A DNA stretch of 64,000 nt, taken from positions 186,001 through 250,000 of the forward strand of contig NZ_VKDC01000002.1 of assembly GCF_007097395.1 (NCBI RefSeq), in the 5' to 3' direction. Of the stretch, positions 18,208 through 26,755 are shown piece by piece (positions within the stretch are counted from its first letter, which is position 1; each line of letters starts with the position of its first letter). The translations under genes were made by a program, and so were the position numbers. A model generated the notes under the pieces. That model did no database searches. It was not told the DNA's origin and saw only the letters and a list, made by a program, of their open reading frames with translations. The stretch comes from Fulvivirga sp. M361 (lineage in GTDB: Bacteria > Bacteroidota > Bacteroidia > Cytophagales > Cyclobacteriaceae).

Positions 18208-19008
18208 TCACAGATCACTTGATTTCAATTTCGCATAAATAGCATAAACAAATAAGCAAATCCAGGCTATTACGACTCCTACCATTGTAGTGTTTACATC
18301 GTCATTAATCTCCTGGAAAATATACTTTGGAAAAGGTACTTCTATCATGTTACTCATGGCTTGAAGCGGAAAATACTGTCCAATTCCTTCAATAGCCGTG
18401 GGGAGGTTAATGATAATGATCCATTCCACCGGGCGATAAATAAGTAGTATAAATACTGTGAGTGCTGAGCGTTTTAATATTACTGTCAATAAAAAGGAAA
18501 ATGTCAAAAAGGCGAACAGATCCAGAAAATAGGCAAATACGAACTCAATTTCAGAGAACATGTCTGCAAAAGCCATATCCGGAGTATAGAGAGCTCCCGT
18601 GATCAGTCCTGTCAAAAACACCAATACTGCAGAGCCCATCGAAACCATCAATATGGTCAGTAGCTTGGATTTAAGGAAATCCAGGCGGCTCATACCATCA
18701 ATGATATTCTGACGAACGGTTTTATAAGTGAATTCATTGGAAATGGATATAACTATGATAATGGCAAGAAATACTTTGAGGAATGTGTAGACATACGTGA
18801 TATTCTGCCATATATCAGGAAAATGAAGTATTGGGATTTTCATGGGGTCAAACCCATCAAATTCCGCCCCTGCTGATTTTAACCATTTAAGAAATTCTAT
18901 GACACCCGCCGGGATACCAACAATTAGCAGTGCATAAAGTCCGTTTAATACCCAAAACGCTTTGTAGTTGGCGAGTTTGAGCAAGTCAATACGTAATAGT
19001 TTAAGCAT
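18208..19008 (-). CDS. ABC transporter permease (ABC-2 type)
   Basis: The 266-residue protein has six hydrophobic segments, for example FWVLNGLYALLIVGIPAG, FLKVFLAIIIVISIS and LVFLTGLITGALY, with the ABC-2 permease arrangement (NEFTYKTVRQNIIDGMSR after helix 2). It overlaps the ATPase gene by 8 bp and forms an exporter with it. Such two-gene systems in Bacteroidetes export peptides or antibiotics or act on envelope components. The substrate is unknown. Confidence 0.8.
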   Translation of the reverse strand: MLKLLRIDLLKLANYKAFWVLNGLYALLIVGIPAGVIEFLKWLKSAGAEFDGFDPMKIPILHFPDIWQNITYVYTFLKVFLAIIIVISISNEFTYKTVRQNIIDGMSRLDFLKSKLLTILMVSMGSAVLVFLTGLITGALYTPDMAFADMFSEIEFVFAYFLDLFAFLTFSFLLTVILKRSALTVFILLIYRPVEWIIIINLPTAIEGIGQYFPLQAMSNMIEVPFPKYIFQEINDDVNTTMVGVVIAWICLFVYAIYAKLKSSDL

Positions 19009-19900
19009 TTTCAGATTCAGCTAATAGTTCAAGGAACTGCTTTTCAAGGCTTTTCTTTTGTGTTAGTAAATGTGTAGCGATAAGTCCCTGATCAAAAAGG
19101 TGGACATTAAGATCTTGTGCTGTACACCCGTCTGTCAGCTTCACCTGGTAATAGCCGTCTTCCAGTTTCACATCTATAGCTTTATCCCAGCTTTTTAAGA
19201 CTGATTCTATCTGTTCTCCGACTGCATCTACCTCCACTGTCACAGGTCCTTTTCCTATCTCATCGACCGAGCCGGAATGCAATAGGGTTCCTTTTTTCAA
19301 AACACAAAAGTGCGAACATACTTTTTGCACTTCATCCAGTAAGTGACTAGCCAAAATGATGGTCTTCCCCTCTGAGGCAATTTGCTGGATAAGTGTACGT
19401 ATTTCGGCAATACCTTGAGGATCTAAACCGTTGGTGGGCTCATCTAATATCATTACTTCCGGATCACATATCAAGGCCGAAGCTATGGATAAGCGCTGTT
19501 TCATCCCCAAAGAATACGTACGAAATTTATCATTCCTACGATCCAGAAGCTCTACTTTTTCCAGTACCGGGTCTATATTAGCCTTAGGGGCGTCTTTGAT
19601 CTCAGCGACAATTTCCAGGTTCTTGGCTGCAGAAAGGTACGGGTAAAAAATAGGTGTCTCCAAAATAGCACCTATCCGCTTACGTACCGCCTTAGTGGGT
19701 GGTGCGCCAAACCAGGTAAAATCTCCACTGGTCTTGTTAATAACGTCCAGGAGAATACCCAGTGTAGTAGTTTTACCACTGCCATTTGGGCCTAAAATGC
19801 CAAAAACACTGCCTTTTTCAACGTTCAGTGTGAGATTATTCACCGCGGTCAGGCGGCCATAGCGTTTGGTGAGATTTTGAATACTTAATACGGTTTCCAA
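19001..19900 (-). CDS. ABC transporter ATP-binding protein
   Basis: The 299-residue ATPase has Walker A GPNGSGKTTT at about residue 38, the signature region YSLGMKQRLSIASAL and Walker B VMILDEPTNGLDPQG. The C-terminal 80 residues are an extra domain common in the DrrA/CcmA-like export subfamily. Translation appears to start at a TTG (19898-19900); no in-frame ATG lies closer. The partner permease is directly downstream with an 8-bp overlap. Confidence 0.9.
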   Translation of the reverse strand: METVLSIQNLTKRYGRLTAVNNLTLNVEKGSVFGILGPNGSGKTTTLGILLDVINKTSGDFTWFGAPPTKAVRKRIGAILETPIFYPYLSAAKNLEIVAEIKDAPKANIDPVLEKVELLDRRNDKFRTYSLGMKQRLSIASALICDPEVMILDEPTNGLDPQGIAEIRTLIQQIASEGKTIILASHLLDEVQKVCSHFCVLKKGTLLHSGSVDEIGKGPVTVEVDAVGEQIESVLKSWDKAIDVKLEDGYYQVKLTDGCTAQDLNVHLFDQGLIATHLLTQKKSLEKQFLELLAESENA

Positions 19901-20041
19901 ATTAGGATGTTTAGTACAACATGCGGTTTAATTTAAAAAAAGGTGATCATAAAATCACTATGTTGAACGAAAACACATGATCATAGGCATCCTTTTCCCG
20001 GTAAAAGGGTGAGTAGCATAATGAGTGGTCTGATCAGGACA

Positions 20042-20518
20042 TTAGTGATCTCCAAGGGTAGGTTTAAGCGCAGACAGTAAGTTAGCTACCTTGTTTAGTG
20101 GCACAGCGCCTTTAACATCAAGAATGGAAAGGCTTTCATCATCATCCATAATAAATACTAATCCCTTAGTAACACCACTGCTTTCCTTTATGTATACATG
20201 AATATCCATCCCTTCCTGTCGCATCGTCATCAGATCTTCAAATTCCTCGTCATGATATTGCTCTACAAGGCTATTAAAAGCAGCCTTATCCATATTCCGT
20301 TCTTTTTTATCTACCCGGATGAACTTCATTTTATCTATGTCCTTGATCAAGGCTTCAAATTCGGCGTTCTCCTCCATATTCAGCATTTTGAGTGTATTAT
20401 TGTAAAAAAACAATGTAAACGCTCCATCATGCTTTTCCTGAAATCGTTTCGTGGTTTCACTCTGAGCATGTACAAGTGATGGCAAAACCAGTGAAAAAAC
20501 TATAACTATCTTTTTCAT
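20042..20518 (-). CDS. DUF4252 secreted protein, third copy
   Basis: A signal peptide (MKKIVIVFSLVLPSLVHAQ) precedes a DUF4252 domain of about 140 residues. The frame is open upstream to 20599, but the ATG at 20516-20518 gives the signal peptide. The domain carries KMKFIRVDKKE, YHDEEFEDLMTMRQEG and the closing LNKVANLLSAL, alignable with its two upstream neighbours. It is the last gene of the sigma/anti-sigma/DUF4252 operon. The function of DUF4252 is unknown. Confidence 0.75.
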   Translation of the reverse strand: MKKIVIVFSLVLPSLVHAQSETTKRFQEKHDGAFTLFFYNNTLKMLNMEENAEFEALIKDIDKMKFIRVDKKERNMDKAAFNSLVEQYHDEEFEDLMTMRQEGMDIHVYIKESSGVTKGLVFIMDDDESLSILDVKGAVPLNKVANLLSALKPTLGDH

Positions 20519-20570
20519 AAAAAATGAAGCAGCATAGGCTAACACCCTGCTACTCCCATTACAATACTCC

Positions 20571-21083
20571 TTAATTAAACTTTTGGCTGTGCCTGGCAAG
20601 ATAGGCCAGGTCTCTCATATCCAGTGTTCCATTGACATTCATTACTACTGCCTTGTCATCTTCTCTTACCAGTACCACCATATTCTTGACCTCGCTGTCC
20701 GTACCCTGAGATAAAAAAGAAACATTATTTCTTCCATCGCGCACCTCCATTAATTCTTCATATTTCTCTTTTAGAAGATTTTGACGTAATTCTTCAAATC
20801 CCTCGGGCATAAGACCTGACTCAAATAAGGGGATGGAAAGGATGTCCATGGATTTGATACCATTGCTAATTCGGGCTACTACTTCAGCATCTTCATCTTC
20901 ATCGCCTAAGTCAAAGGTAGCTATACTGGCAAGGAGTTTAAATAACCCTCCATTAAGGTGCACCATTGTAGCATCACGATCATTCTGATACTTCCGTTGA
21001 AAGTCCGCCACCGTCTTACTTTGACCAAAAGTAAGACCAGCCGCTACTGCAAGTACTGTCATTGTCATCATTAACTTTTTCAT
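20571..21083 (-). CDS. DUF4252 secreted protein, second copy
   Basis: A signal peptide (MKKLMMTMTVLAVAAGLTFG) precedes a DUF4252 domain with FQRKYQNDRDATMVHLNGGL, KSMDILSIPLFE, EKYEELMEVRDG and the closing MRDLAYLARHS. The ATG at 21081-21083 is preferred over an upstream extension to 21125 because it begins the signal peptide. It lies between the other two DUF4252 genes. Family function is unknown; the constant link to ECF sigma factors in Bacteroidetes suggests an envelope stress or signalling role (inference). Confidence 0.75.
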   Translation of the reverse strand: MKKLMMTMTVLAVAAGLTFGQSKTVADFQRKYQNDRDATMVHLNGGLFKLLASIATFDLGDEDEDAEVVARISNGIKSMDILSIPLFESGLMPEGFEELRQNLLKEKYEELMEVRDGRNNVSFLSQGTDSEVKNMVVLVREDDKAVVMNVNGTLDMRDLAYLARHSQKFN

Positions 21084-21128
21084 CTTATATCTATTTTGAG
21101 TGTTGTTAAATTTTTTACTTTCCAAATA

Positions 21129-21644
21129 CTAATTACCATCCAGTTTCTCCAGTTGTTCTAATCCATCAATATCCATCGCACGAGAGATTTTAGCCACCTG
21201 TTTTAAGTCAATTTCACCAAATATGGTAAGGATAAAGAACTCATGGTCTCCACCCATGATCATTAATAATTCGTCTACTTTTCCATTCTTCTCTTTAATG
21301 AGAAACTTCATGTCCTTGTCTTTGTCTCTTACAGACATCAATTCATCATATTCACGTGAGGGAACCAGGCCAAAGGCCTCTTTATAGAGTTGCTTACCGT
21401 TATTTATGTCTTCTTTAGCTAAAATTTTAAGCCCTTTCAACTTACCTATGGCATCAAGGACCTCCTGATCTTCTTTGTCCTCTAGTTCCAGGTCTGTAAA
21501 AAGCCCGAACATGCGCGAGGTAATGTTGACGTTAGTAAAACTTTCGTCATTCGCGTATTTATCAAAAAATCGGCTGACAGCGTCTTGCCCCTTCGAAGCA
21601 AAGGCTACCATCAATACCATCGTTGTTATCAATATCTTTTTCAT
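21129..21644 (-). CDS. DUF4252 secreted protein, first copy
   Basis: A signal peptide (MKKILITTMVLMVAFASKGQ) is followed by FFDKYANDESFTNVNITSRM, KLKGLKILAKED, REYDELMSVRDKDKDM and the closing IDLKQVAKISRAM. The same order of blocks occurs in the next two genes, so the three are tandem duplicates that have diverged strongly. It follows the anti-sigma gene after 21 bp. Confidence 0.75.
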   Translation of the reverse strand: MKKILITTMVLMVAFASKGQDAVSRFFDKYANDESFTNVNITSRMFGLFTDLELEDKEDQEVLDAIGKLKGLKILAKEDINNGKQLYKEAFGLVPSREYDELMSVRDKDKDMKFLIKEKNGKVDELLMIMGGDHEFFILTIFGEIDLKQVAKISRAMDIDGLEQLEKLDGN

Positions 21645-21665
21645 CTTTATCCTGTTTATAATGTC

Positions 21666-22184
21666 TTACAATTTGTTATCACCATTTTTTATCTTCTCAC
21701 GAGCATTGTTGAACACTCCGATCTTCTTCGCTTCTTTGCGTCCTTTATTGAAATTCTTCGAGATCATCCGAAGTGCTTTCTTTGTCTCTTCAAAAGCCTC
21801 CCTGGGATCTTCAAAAGTATCCACCATGTAAGGATCATCTTTATGCTCCATATACTGCTCACGAATAAAATAGGTAGCTGTTATTACTATCAGGCCTACG
21901 GCAGCCACACGAGCCAGGTCATAAAAGAGTTTTCTGACTTTGCCTTTTTGCTCGGCAGGCATTGGGGCTAACCTGGTCAATACTCTTTCGTCAAATGCAC
22001 TGCCCAGCGTATTGGATTGAAGTTCCTCTTCATAATATTCAAACAATGGTGATATCTTCTTCCATTTCACGGGAATATCCGGTCGATTGAAAAAGACCCT
22101 AAGTTCTTTTTCCTCTTCCAACGAAGTCTCACATTCCCAGTATTTTTCTAACAATCGTTCTATTCTATCCAAGTCCATAAGCAT
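21666..22184 (-). CDS. Putative anti-sigma factor (single-pass membrane protein)
   Basis: The 172-residue protein has an acidic helical cytoplasmic N-terminus (RIERLLEKYWECETSLEEEK), one membrane segment (LARVAAVGLIVITATYFIRE, about residues 80-100) and a charged extracytoplasmic tail ending in basic residues. It overlaps the ECF sigma gene by 20 bp. Topology and pairing are those of Bacteroidetes anti-sigma factors that hold an ECF sigma at the membrane, although no named anti-sigma domain is obvious. Confidence 0.65.
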   Translation of the reverse strand: MLMDLDRIERLLEKYWECETSLEEEKELRVFFNRPDIPVKWKKISPLFEYYEEELQSNTLGSAFDERVLTRLAPMPAEQKGKVRKLFYDLARVAAVGLIVITATYFIREQYMEHKDDPYMVDTFEDPREAFEETKKALRMISKNFNKGRKEAKKIGVFNNAREKIKNGDNKL

Positions 22185-22683
22185 TGATCGTTACGAGATT
22201 CTCTTTAATGGTTTTCCGCGCTCTGAAAAGATTCACCTTCACCTGATTCATGTCTATCTCCATGATGTCACATATTTCCTTATAACTATATCCTTCCATA
22301 TCCCGCAGCTGTATCACTTGTCGCTGTTTCTCAGGTAAAGAGGCGATAAGTTTATCCACACGCTTCATTGTATCTTTCATTTCTGTCGACCGATAAGGCG
22401 TCACCTCATTTTCTATGCTGGCATCAAAACCGTCAGCCAGCTGATCTGTACGTTTCACATAAGAAGATTTTAATCTATCCAGGCTAAGGTTTTTTGTAAT
22501 TCGCATACACCAGGCTTCTACATTTTCAAGTCGAGCCATGTCTTCCTTTTTATTCCAAACCCTGATCAGTACCTCCTGCACAATATCTTCGGCTTCCACC
22601 TCACTCCGTACCATTCTCAGAGCAAAGCGATACAGCTTGTCCTTAACGGGTAGTACCTGGGTTTTAAAGGCTTTCAAACTCAT
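22165..22683 (-). CDS. ECF RNA polymerase sigma factor
   Basis: The 172-residue protein contains sigma-70 region 2 (YRFALRMVRSEVEAEDIVQE) and region 4 (LPEKQRQVIQLRDMEGYSYK, then EICDIMEIDMNQVKVNLFRA). The frame extends 2 codons to a TTG at 22689, but ATG 22683 (MSLKAFKTQVLPVKD) is the natural start. It heads the operon sigma/anti-sigma/three DUF4252. A promoter with ECF-type elements lies immediately upstream and suggests autoregulation. Confidence 0.9.
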   Translation of the reverse strand: MSLKAFKTQVLPVKDKLYRFALRMVRSEVEAEDIVQEVLIRVWNKKEDMARLENVEAWCMRITKNLSLDRLKSSYVKRTDQLADGFDASIENEVTPYRSTEMKDTMKRVDKLIASLPEKQRQVIQLRDMEGYSYKEICDIMEIDMNQVKVNLFRARKTIKENLVTINAYGLG

Positions 22684-22693
22684 ATTCAACTGG

Positions 22694-22721
22694 TAGACGA
22701 CCCTTTATTAAAGATGTTACA
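22694..22721 (-). promoter_or_regulatory. ECF-type promoter for the sigma/DUF4252 operon
   Basis: On the minus strand TGTAACA (22721-22715) is followed, after 15 bp, by CGTCTA (22699-22694). This is the usual ECF arrangement of an AAC-containing -35 and a CGTC-containing -10 and suggests that the sigma factor drives its own operon. Transcription would start only about 4-6 bases before the ATG at 22683, so the message may be nearly leaderless. Confidence 0.5.
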
Positions 22722-22753
22722 ACAGGCTTTAAAAAAACTCAAAAACTCGATAC

Positions 22754-23392
22754 TCAGACTTCCATCAGCCTGCCATCTACAATAACTATTACCTTATCTC
22801 CCTTTTGCGGTTTGATTTTGGCAATACCGGTAAACTGACCAAAGGCGGGGAGTAATGCCTGCTGCTTGCCAAAATAAAAACATGGTAATGTGAGATGTTG
22901 CCGTCCCTTCCCTTTAAGCCGTACTCCCGGATGAATATGACCCGCAATATTATATTGATCATCAGCCAGGGTGTCCAAAGGTTCGTGAGATAAGATCAGA
23001 CCATTTTCTATCAGAGGCTTATCATGAAGTACGAGTTTATTTTTAGTATATTGATAATTACTTAGTATATCATGATTACCCACTATCAATTCAAATTGAG
23101 TTTCCGGGAAATATTTGAGCACCTCACCGAAAATCTCCCACTCCGTATTATAATGACTATGAAAAAGGTCACCCATAAAAAGGACCCGTTTAGGCCGGAC
23201 CGTTTGCAGTAGCATGATTAGTCTCTCAATATTCTCATCATTGGGCTTATTGGGTACCGGTATACCGGACTTTCGAAAGTGATTGACCTTGCCAAGGTGA
23301 AGGTCAGCAATAAGAAGCGCTTCCCGGTCAAGCCATAGCAGGCATTTCTCTTCCAGTAATTTGAAATTATGGTGCTTAATTTTTACTTCCAA
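22754..23392 (-). CDS. pdeM: Ligase-associated DNA damage response endonuclease PdeM
   Basis: The 212-residue calcineurin-like metallophosphoesterase has its metal motifs in order: ADLHLGK, GDLFHS, GNHD and AGHIHPG. The segment GKVNHFRKSGIPVP after the first motif is typical of PdeM. The family accompanies the Lhr-like helicase, ATP-dependent ligase and MBL exonuclease in a repair cassette; all three occur in this window (28469, 36479 and 38065) but not adjacent to it. The start appears to be TTG at 23390-23392. Confidence 0.85.
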   Translation of the reverse strand: MEVKIKHHNFKLLEEKCLLWLDREALLIADLHLGKVNHFRKSGIPVPNKPNDENIERLIMLLQTVRPKRVLFMGDLFHSHYNTEWEIFGEVLKYFPETQFELIVGNHDILSNYQYTKNKLVLHDKPLIENGLILSHEPLDTLADDQYNIAGHIHPGVRLKGKGRQHLTLPCFYFGKQQALLPAFGQFTGIAKIKPQKGDKVIVIVDGRLMEV

Positions 23393-23466
23393 TATGACCG
23401 AACATTAGTTAGGCAAAACAGCCTTTATCATCAAAAAATAAAGTTTTTTGTTTGAATCTCACTTGT

Positions 23467-23478
23467 AAGCTATAGCTT
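23467..23478. promoter_or_regulatory. Short palindrome upstream of the DAHP synthase gene
   Basis: AAGCTATAGCTT is a perfect 12-bp palindrome, flanked by GT on the left and TAC on the right, lying 28 bp before the DAHP synthase start. It might be an operator, but 12-bp palindromes also arise by chance in AT-rich DNA. Confidence 0.2.
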
Positions 23479-23506
23479 TACGCCTTCATTTTTTAAGGCA
23501 CGGATT

Positions 23507-24553
23507 ATGATCATTCCAAAGGAATCAAAATTAACGAAAGAACAGCTAAAAGAGGTAACGGATATTGCCAATGAATATAGCTGTAAAATACAGACCATAG
23601 AAGGTCATCATAGAACGATCTATGCGCTCCTGGGAGAGGAAAGAGAACCAATTATGATCAACCGAATTCTCGGACTGGATTATATCGATCGTTTTGACGC
23701 CATTGACTCGCCTTATAAATTAATGGACATCCATTCCGAGTTGGCAAACCACAAGATTGTTATTGGCGGGCATATAGTAGGTGAATCACCTTTTATTATT
23801 GGGGGCCAGTGTACTATTGACCCTGATAATCCCAACTACTTTATTGAGACAGCGCATGCTATGAAAGAAGCGGGAGCCAAAGCCTTACGTGGTGGTGTAT
23901 GGAAGCCACGTACTATGCCTTATGCGTTTCAGGGAGATGATAGTTCGATAAAAGTACTGGTAGAAGCTCGTGAGCAAACCGGATTGCCTATTGACACGGA
24001 GGTAATGGATGAATATCAGCTTGACATTGCTCTGGAAGCGGAGGTAGATGTCTTACAAATTGGTACGCGTAATGCATTGAACTACTCATTGCTAAAAAAG
24101 ATAGGCGAAAAAACAGCCAATTCAAACATGGCTGTATTGCTAAAAAGGACGCGCGCTATGGGCCCGGTAAACGAACTCATTGCTGCTTCGGAATATATTG
24201 TAGCCGGTGGTAATCCTAATGTGATGCTATGCCCAAGAGGTACCATACCTCAAATGGAAGGATATAGGAATAACCCGGATGAAAGCATTACACCGTTGTT
24301 AAAAGAAAAAACCTGGGCGCCGGTGGTAGTAGATCCGTCTCACTCGGTAGGCAGGGCTAAATACGTACCCGGAGCAGCACTGGCAGCCATTGCCTATGGC
24401 GCTGACGGACTGATCATTGAAAGTCATATTGATCCTAAGTATGGCATTGGCGATGACCCTAAGCAGGCCGTTACTCCTGAGGTATTGACCCAATTAATAA
24501 AGGATGCTACTACTATCTGGAATATTGCCAGGGGAGAGAAGGTAATGGGTTAG
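23507..24553 (+). CDS. aroF: DAHP synthase, KDSA-like (3-deoxy-7-phosphoheptulonate synthase)
   Basis: The enzyme condenses PEP and erythrose-4-phosphate, the first step of aromatic amino-acid synthesis. The first 65 residues form the ferredoxin-like regulatory domain seen in the Thermotoga type. The barrel keeps KPRTMPYAFQG, IGTRNALNYSLL, AVLLKR, DPSHSVGRA and IIESHIDP, so the Cys/His/Glu/Asp metal set appears complete (Cys102). The usual GPCSVE block reads GQCTID, a notable change. No chorismate mutase domain is attached. It is monocistronic here. Confidence 0.85.
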   Translation: MIIPKESKLTKEQLKEVTDIANEYSCKIQTIEGHHRTIYALLGEEREPIMINRILGLDYIDRFDAIDSPYKLMDIHSELANHKIVIGGHIVGESPFIIGGQCTIDPDNPNYFIETAHAMKEAGAKALRGGVWKPRTMPYAFQGDDSSIKVLVEAREQTGLPIDTEVMDEYQLDIALEAEVDVLQIGTRNALNYSLLKKIGEKTANSNMAVLLKRTRAMGPVNELIAASEYIVAGGNPNVMLCPRGTIPQMEGYRNNPDESITPLLKEKTWAPVVVDPSHSVGRAKYVPGAALAAIAYGADGLIIESHIDPKYGIGDDPKQAVTPEVLTQLIKDATTIWNIARGEKVMG

Positions 24554-24656
24554 GACATAAATTACCTTAAACATCTTATTCGAAAGGTTTTAATGAAGTA
24601 AAAAGATTTTATTTCAGTGGCCATTATTCAAAACGGTTTTGAATTACCCTTTTTCT

Positions 24657-25121
24657 TCAATTCTTCCACGCTTCTTTAAAATTGATGGCATTCTTATATT
24701 CCAGCAGCATTCTGGCTTTCTTTCCGGAAACTGAAAACTCTGTTCCACCGGACTTGCAGTCTGAACTTTTGTATTTGGGGTACACAGCTACATACCAGAG
24801 GGTAAATAATTTTAATATGAACTACCCCTGTCCATTTACCACCTTTTCCACTGTCATCGGCGAAAGGTTCACGTTAAGTTATAACCACTGACTATCTTTG
24901 AGGTCAAAGGAGTTATTCACTATAGTATTTCTTAAATTATACTGGAATAGATATGTTCCATCCGGAAAGCGGGTAGCGGAAATAGTACCCGTACCAAATC
25001 CAGAGTCAAAAGTCACTGCACTTGAAGTGATATCTTCTTTCAGTTAATCTGCAAATTGCTCAATGATGTTTCTGCTAACGTCTATTTCAAAGTTCATCCC
25101 CTGGTAATACCCTAACAACAT
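24657..25121 (-). pseudogene. Decayed gene with three in-frame stops
   Basis: Read on the minus strand from ATG 25121, one frame stays protein-like for about 100 codons (MLLGYYQGMNFEIDVSR, AVTFDSGFGTGTISATRFPD, GTYLFQYNLRNTIVNNSFDL, NVNLSPMTVEKVVNGQ) although it holds stops at 25044-25046, 24879-24881 and 24822-24824. The remaining frame runs to a TGA at 24657. The first part looks like the ligand-sensing half of an AraC-type regulator, but this is not certain. Three separate stops make sequencing error unlikely. Confidence 0.55.
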
Positions 25122-25191
25122 GGTATCTTATAGATGTTTTGATGAGAACAAGCTGTTTAAGTACTCAAAAGTGATAGTGGCTGGTTTATTC

Positions 25192-25824
25192 TTATTGCTT
25201 CTTAAATTTCGAATTCTTCCACACTGCCATCATTTCTTCCTTGTCCTTTTCATTGTTATAATTGAGGTTAACGCCAAAATCGAAACCGTTAATGAATCTG
25301 CTATACATTATTTGATTCAAGATCACGTCACCATTTGGACCGTATATAGTGAAAGAATATGTCTGAAACTCCAGTCCGTCAATGATTTCAACTGTAGTGG
25401 AGGTTGAATCAGCCGAAATGCCCTGATCCACAAATGTCGCATAAATGATCTCTTTTAGTGCCGCATTGTTGTCTTCCCATTCTCCTTCATATTCCAGCTT
25501 AAATGGTTCGGATGTGGACTGGAAAATGTTGAATTGATTTTTTTGAAAGCTTATTAAATATTTCAGGCCACTGTAGTCAAACTCTTCATCCATGGCTTCC
25601 TCTACAGCGTCCATACCTCTTTCAGTAATTGCTTCGAGTTTATCTTTAGCAATTACATCCCATCCCTTTGGAATCTCCATTGTCCAGCCTATTTCCTCAC
25701 TGCTATAAACGGCTCCTTCCACTTGACCCTCGTCAATTTGCGCGCTTTGCCCTCCTTGCCCGCAAGATGCGACTATCGAAGCCAATATTATCAGAAATGT
25801 GGTTAGCATAATATTCATACTCAT
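25192..25824 (-). CDS. Lipoprotein of unknown function
   Basis: The 210-residue protein has a lipoprotein signal: hydrophobic IMLTTFLIILASIVASC with the lipobox ending ASC, followed by GQGGQ. The mature part starts with YSSEEIGWTMEIPKGWDVI, the opening of PsbP-like/DUF1795-like beta domains. Later segments are YTFVDQGI-like and DGLEFQTYSFTIYGPNGDVI. No catalytic residues are recognised. It is followed by the pseudogene on the same strand and preceded by the cyclase-family gene. Confidence 0.7.
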   Translation of the reverse strand: MSMNIMLTTFLIILASIVASCGQGGQSAQIDEGQVEGAVYSSEEIGWTMEIPKGWDVIAKDKLEAITERGMDAVEEAMDEEFDYSGLKYLISFQKNQFNIFQSTSEPFKLEYEGEWEDNNAALKEIIYATFVDQGISADSTSTTVEIIDGLEFQTYSFTIYGPNGDVILNQIMYSRFINGFDFGVNLNYNNEKDKEEMMAVWKNSKFKKQ

Positions 25825-25870
25825 GGTCGTTTGTTTTAAGGTGTTTTTTTTAGTGGAAAATTGTATTTAT

Positions 25871-26632
25871 CTAGTCAAATAAGGCTACTACTCTGGCAGG
25901 CGCCGCCGAAGCTCCAACAATCTTGAGTGGAAATACCGCAACTTTAAAACCATTAAAAGGAAGTTCATCCAGATTTACCAATTGCTCCATGTGGCAATAC
26001 TCTTTCCTTTTTCCCACCAAATGTGCTTCCCAGAATAATTCCGGATCTTCCGTTTCTTTTGCCTTTTTTAGCATGTAAGGCAACGGCAAGTCCCATCCCC
26101 ATGAATCGATGCCCATTACTTTTATTCCCTGGTCAATGAGCCATTCTGTGGCTTCAGCGCTCATACCTGTTCCTATTTTATGAAAGTCCTTTGTACCATT
26201 AAACTTATCACGACCTGTTCTGATCATTACGATCATCCCGGCTTTAATAACCAGTCCATTATGCTCTAAAAAACCTTTTATATCACTGACAGTGATAGGG
26301 TCAAAGTCAGCCTTATGTTTCATATCGATGACTAACCCTTCTCCAAAGCACCACTCTAAAGGTATTTCATCTATGGTTTTGGATTTCTGCCCATTGGTGG
26401 TTGGAGAATAATGCCAGGGTGCATCAATATGTGTGGTAGCATGAACACCCATCTTTTCAATTGTATCATCCGCCCACCCAATAAAATCTTTTGGAAACAA
26501 CCTGAAAGGCAAGCCTAAAACACGTATCAACCACCTGGCTTTTCTATGTGGTTTATGCTTAATTTTTACCCGCATAAACCATGGATCTGTTTTATTATAT
26601 TGAATTGGCTTGGACAGATCTACTACCTTCAT
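25871..26632 (-). CDS. Cyclase-family (kynurenine formamidase-like) hydrolase
   Basis: The 253-residue protein carries the metal-binding motif HATTHIDAPWHY (HxGTHxDxPxH pattern with Thr in place of Gly), with MGIDSWGWD and EAHLV further on. The family includes metal-dependent kynurenine formamidases and isatin hydrolases. No tryptophan-degradation gene is nearby, so the substrate is open. The gene sits 47 bp upstream of the lipoprotein gene on the same strand. Confidence 0.8.
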   Translation of the reverse strand: MKVVDLSKPIQYNKTDPWFMRVKIKHKPHRKARWLIRVLGLPFRLFPKDFIGWADDTIEKMGVHATTHIDAPWHYSPTTNGQKSKTIDEIPLEWCFGEGLVIDMKHKADFDPITVSDIKGFLEHNGLVIKAGMIVMIRTGRDKFNGTKDFHKIGTGMSAEATEWLIDQGIKVMGIDSWGWDLPLPYMLKKAKETEDPELFWEAHLVGKRKEYCHMEQLVNLDELPFNGFKVAVFPLKIVGASAAPARVVALFD

Positions 26633-26755
26633 TTTGCTTTTTTATTTTAGTTATAAATGTACTCCCGGGTAGGTCTCTAACAGCCGTTATTTAAGGCAGT
26701 CAATAAGTATGAGCATATTAGATCCTCCTTTGAGTGAATAAGTTTATAGCAATAC

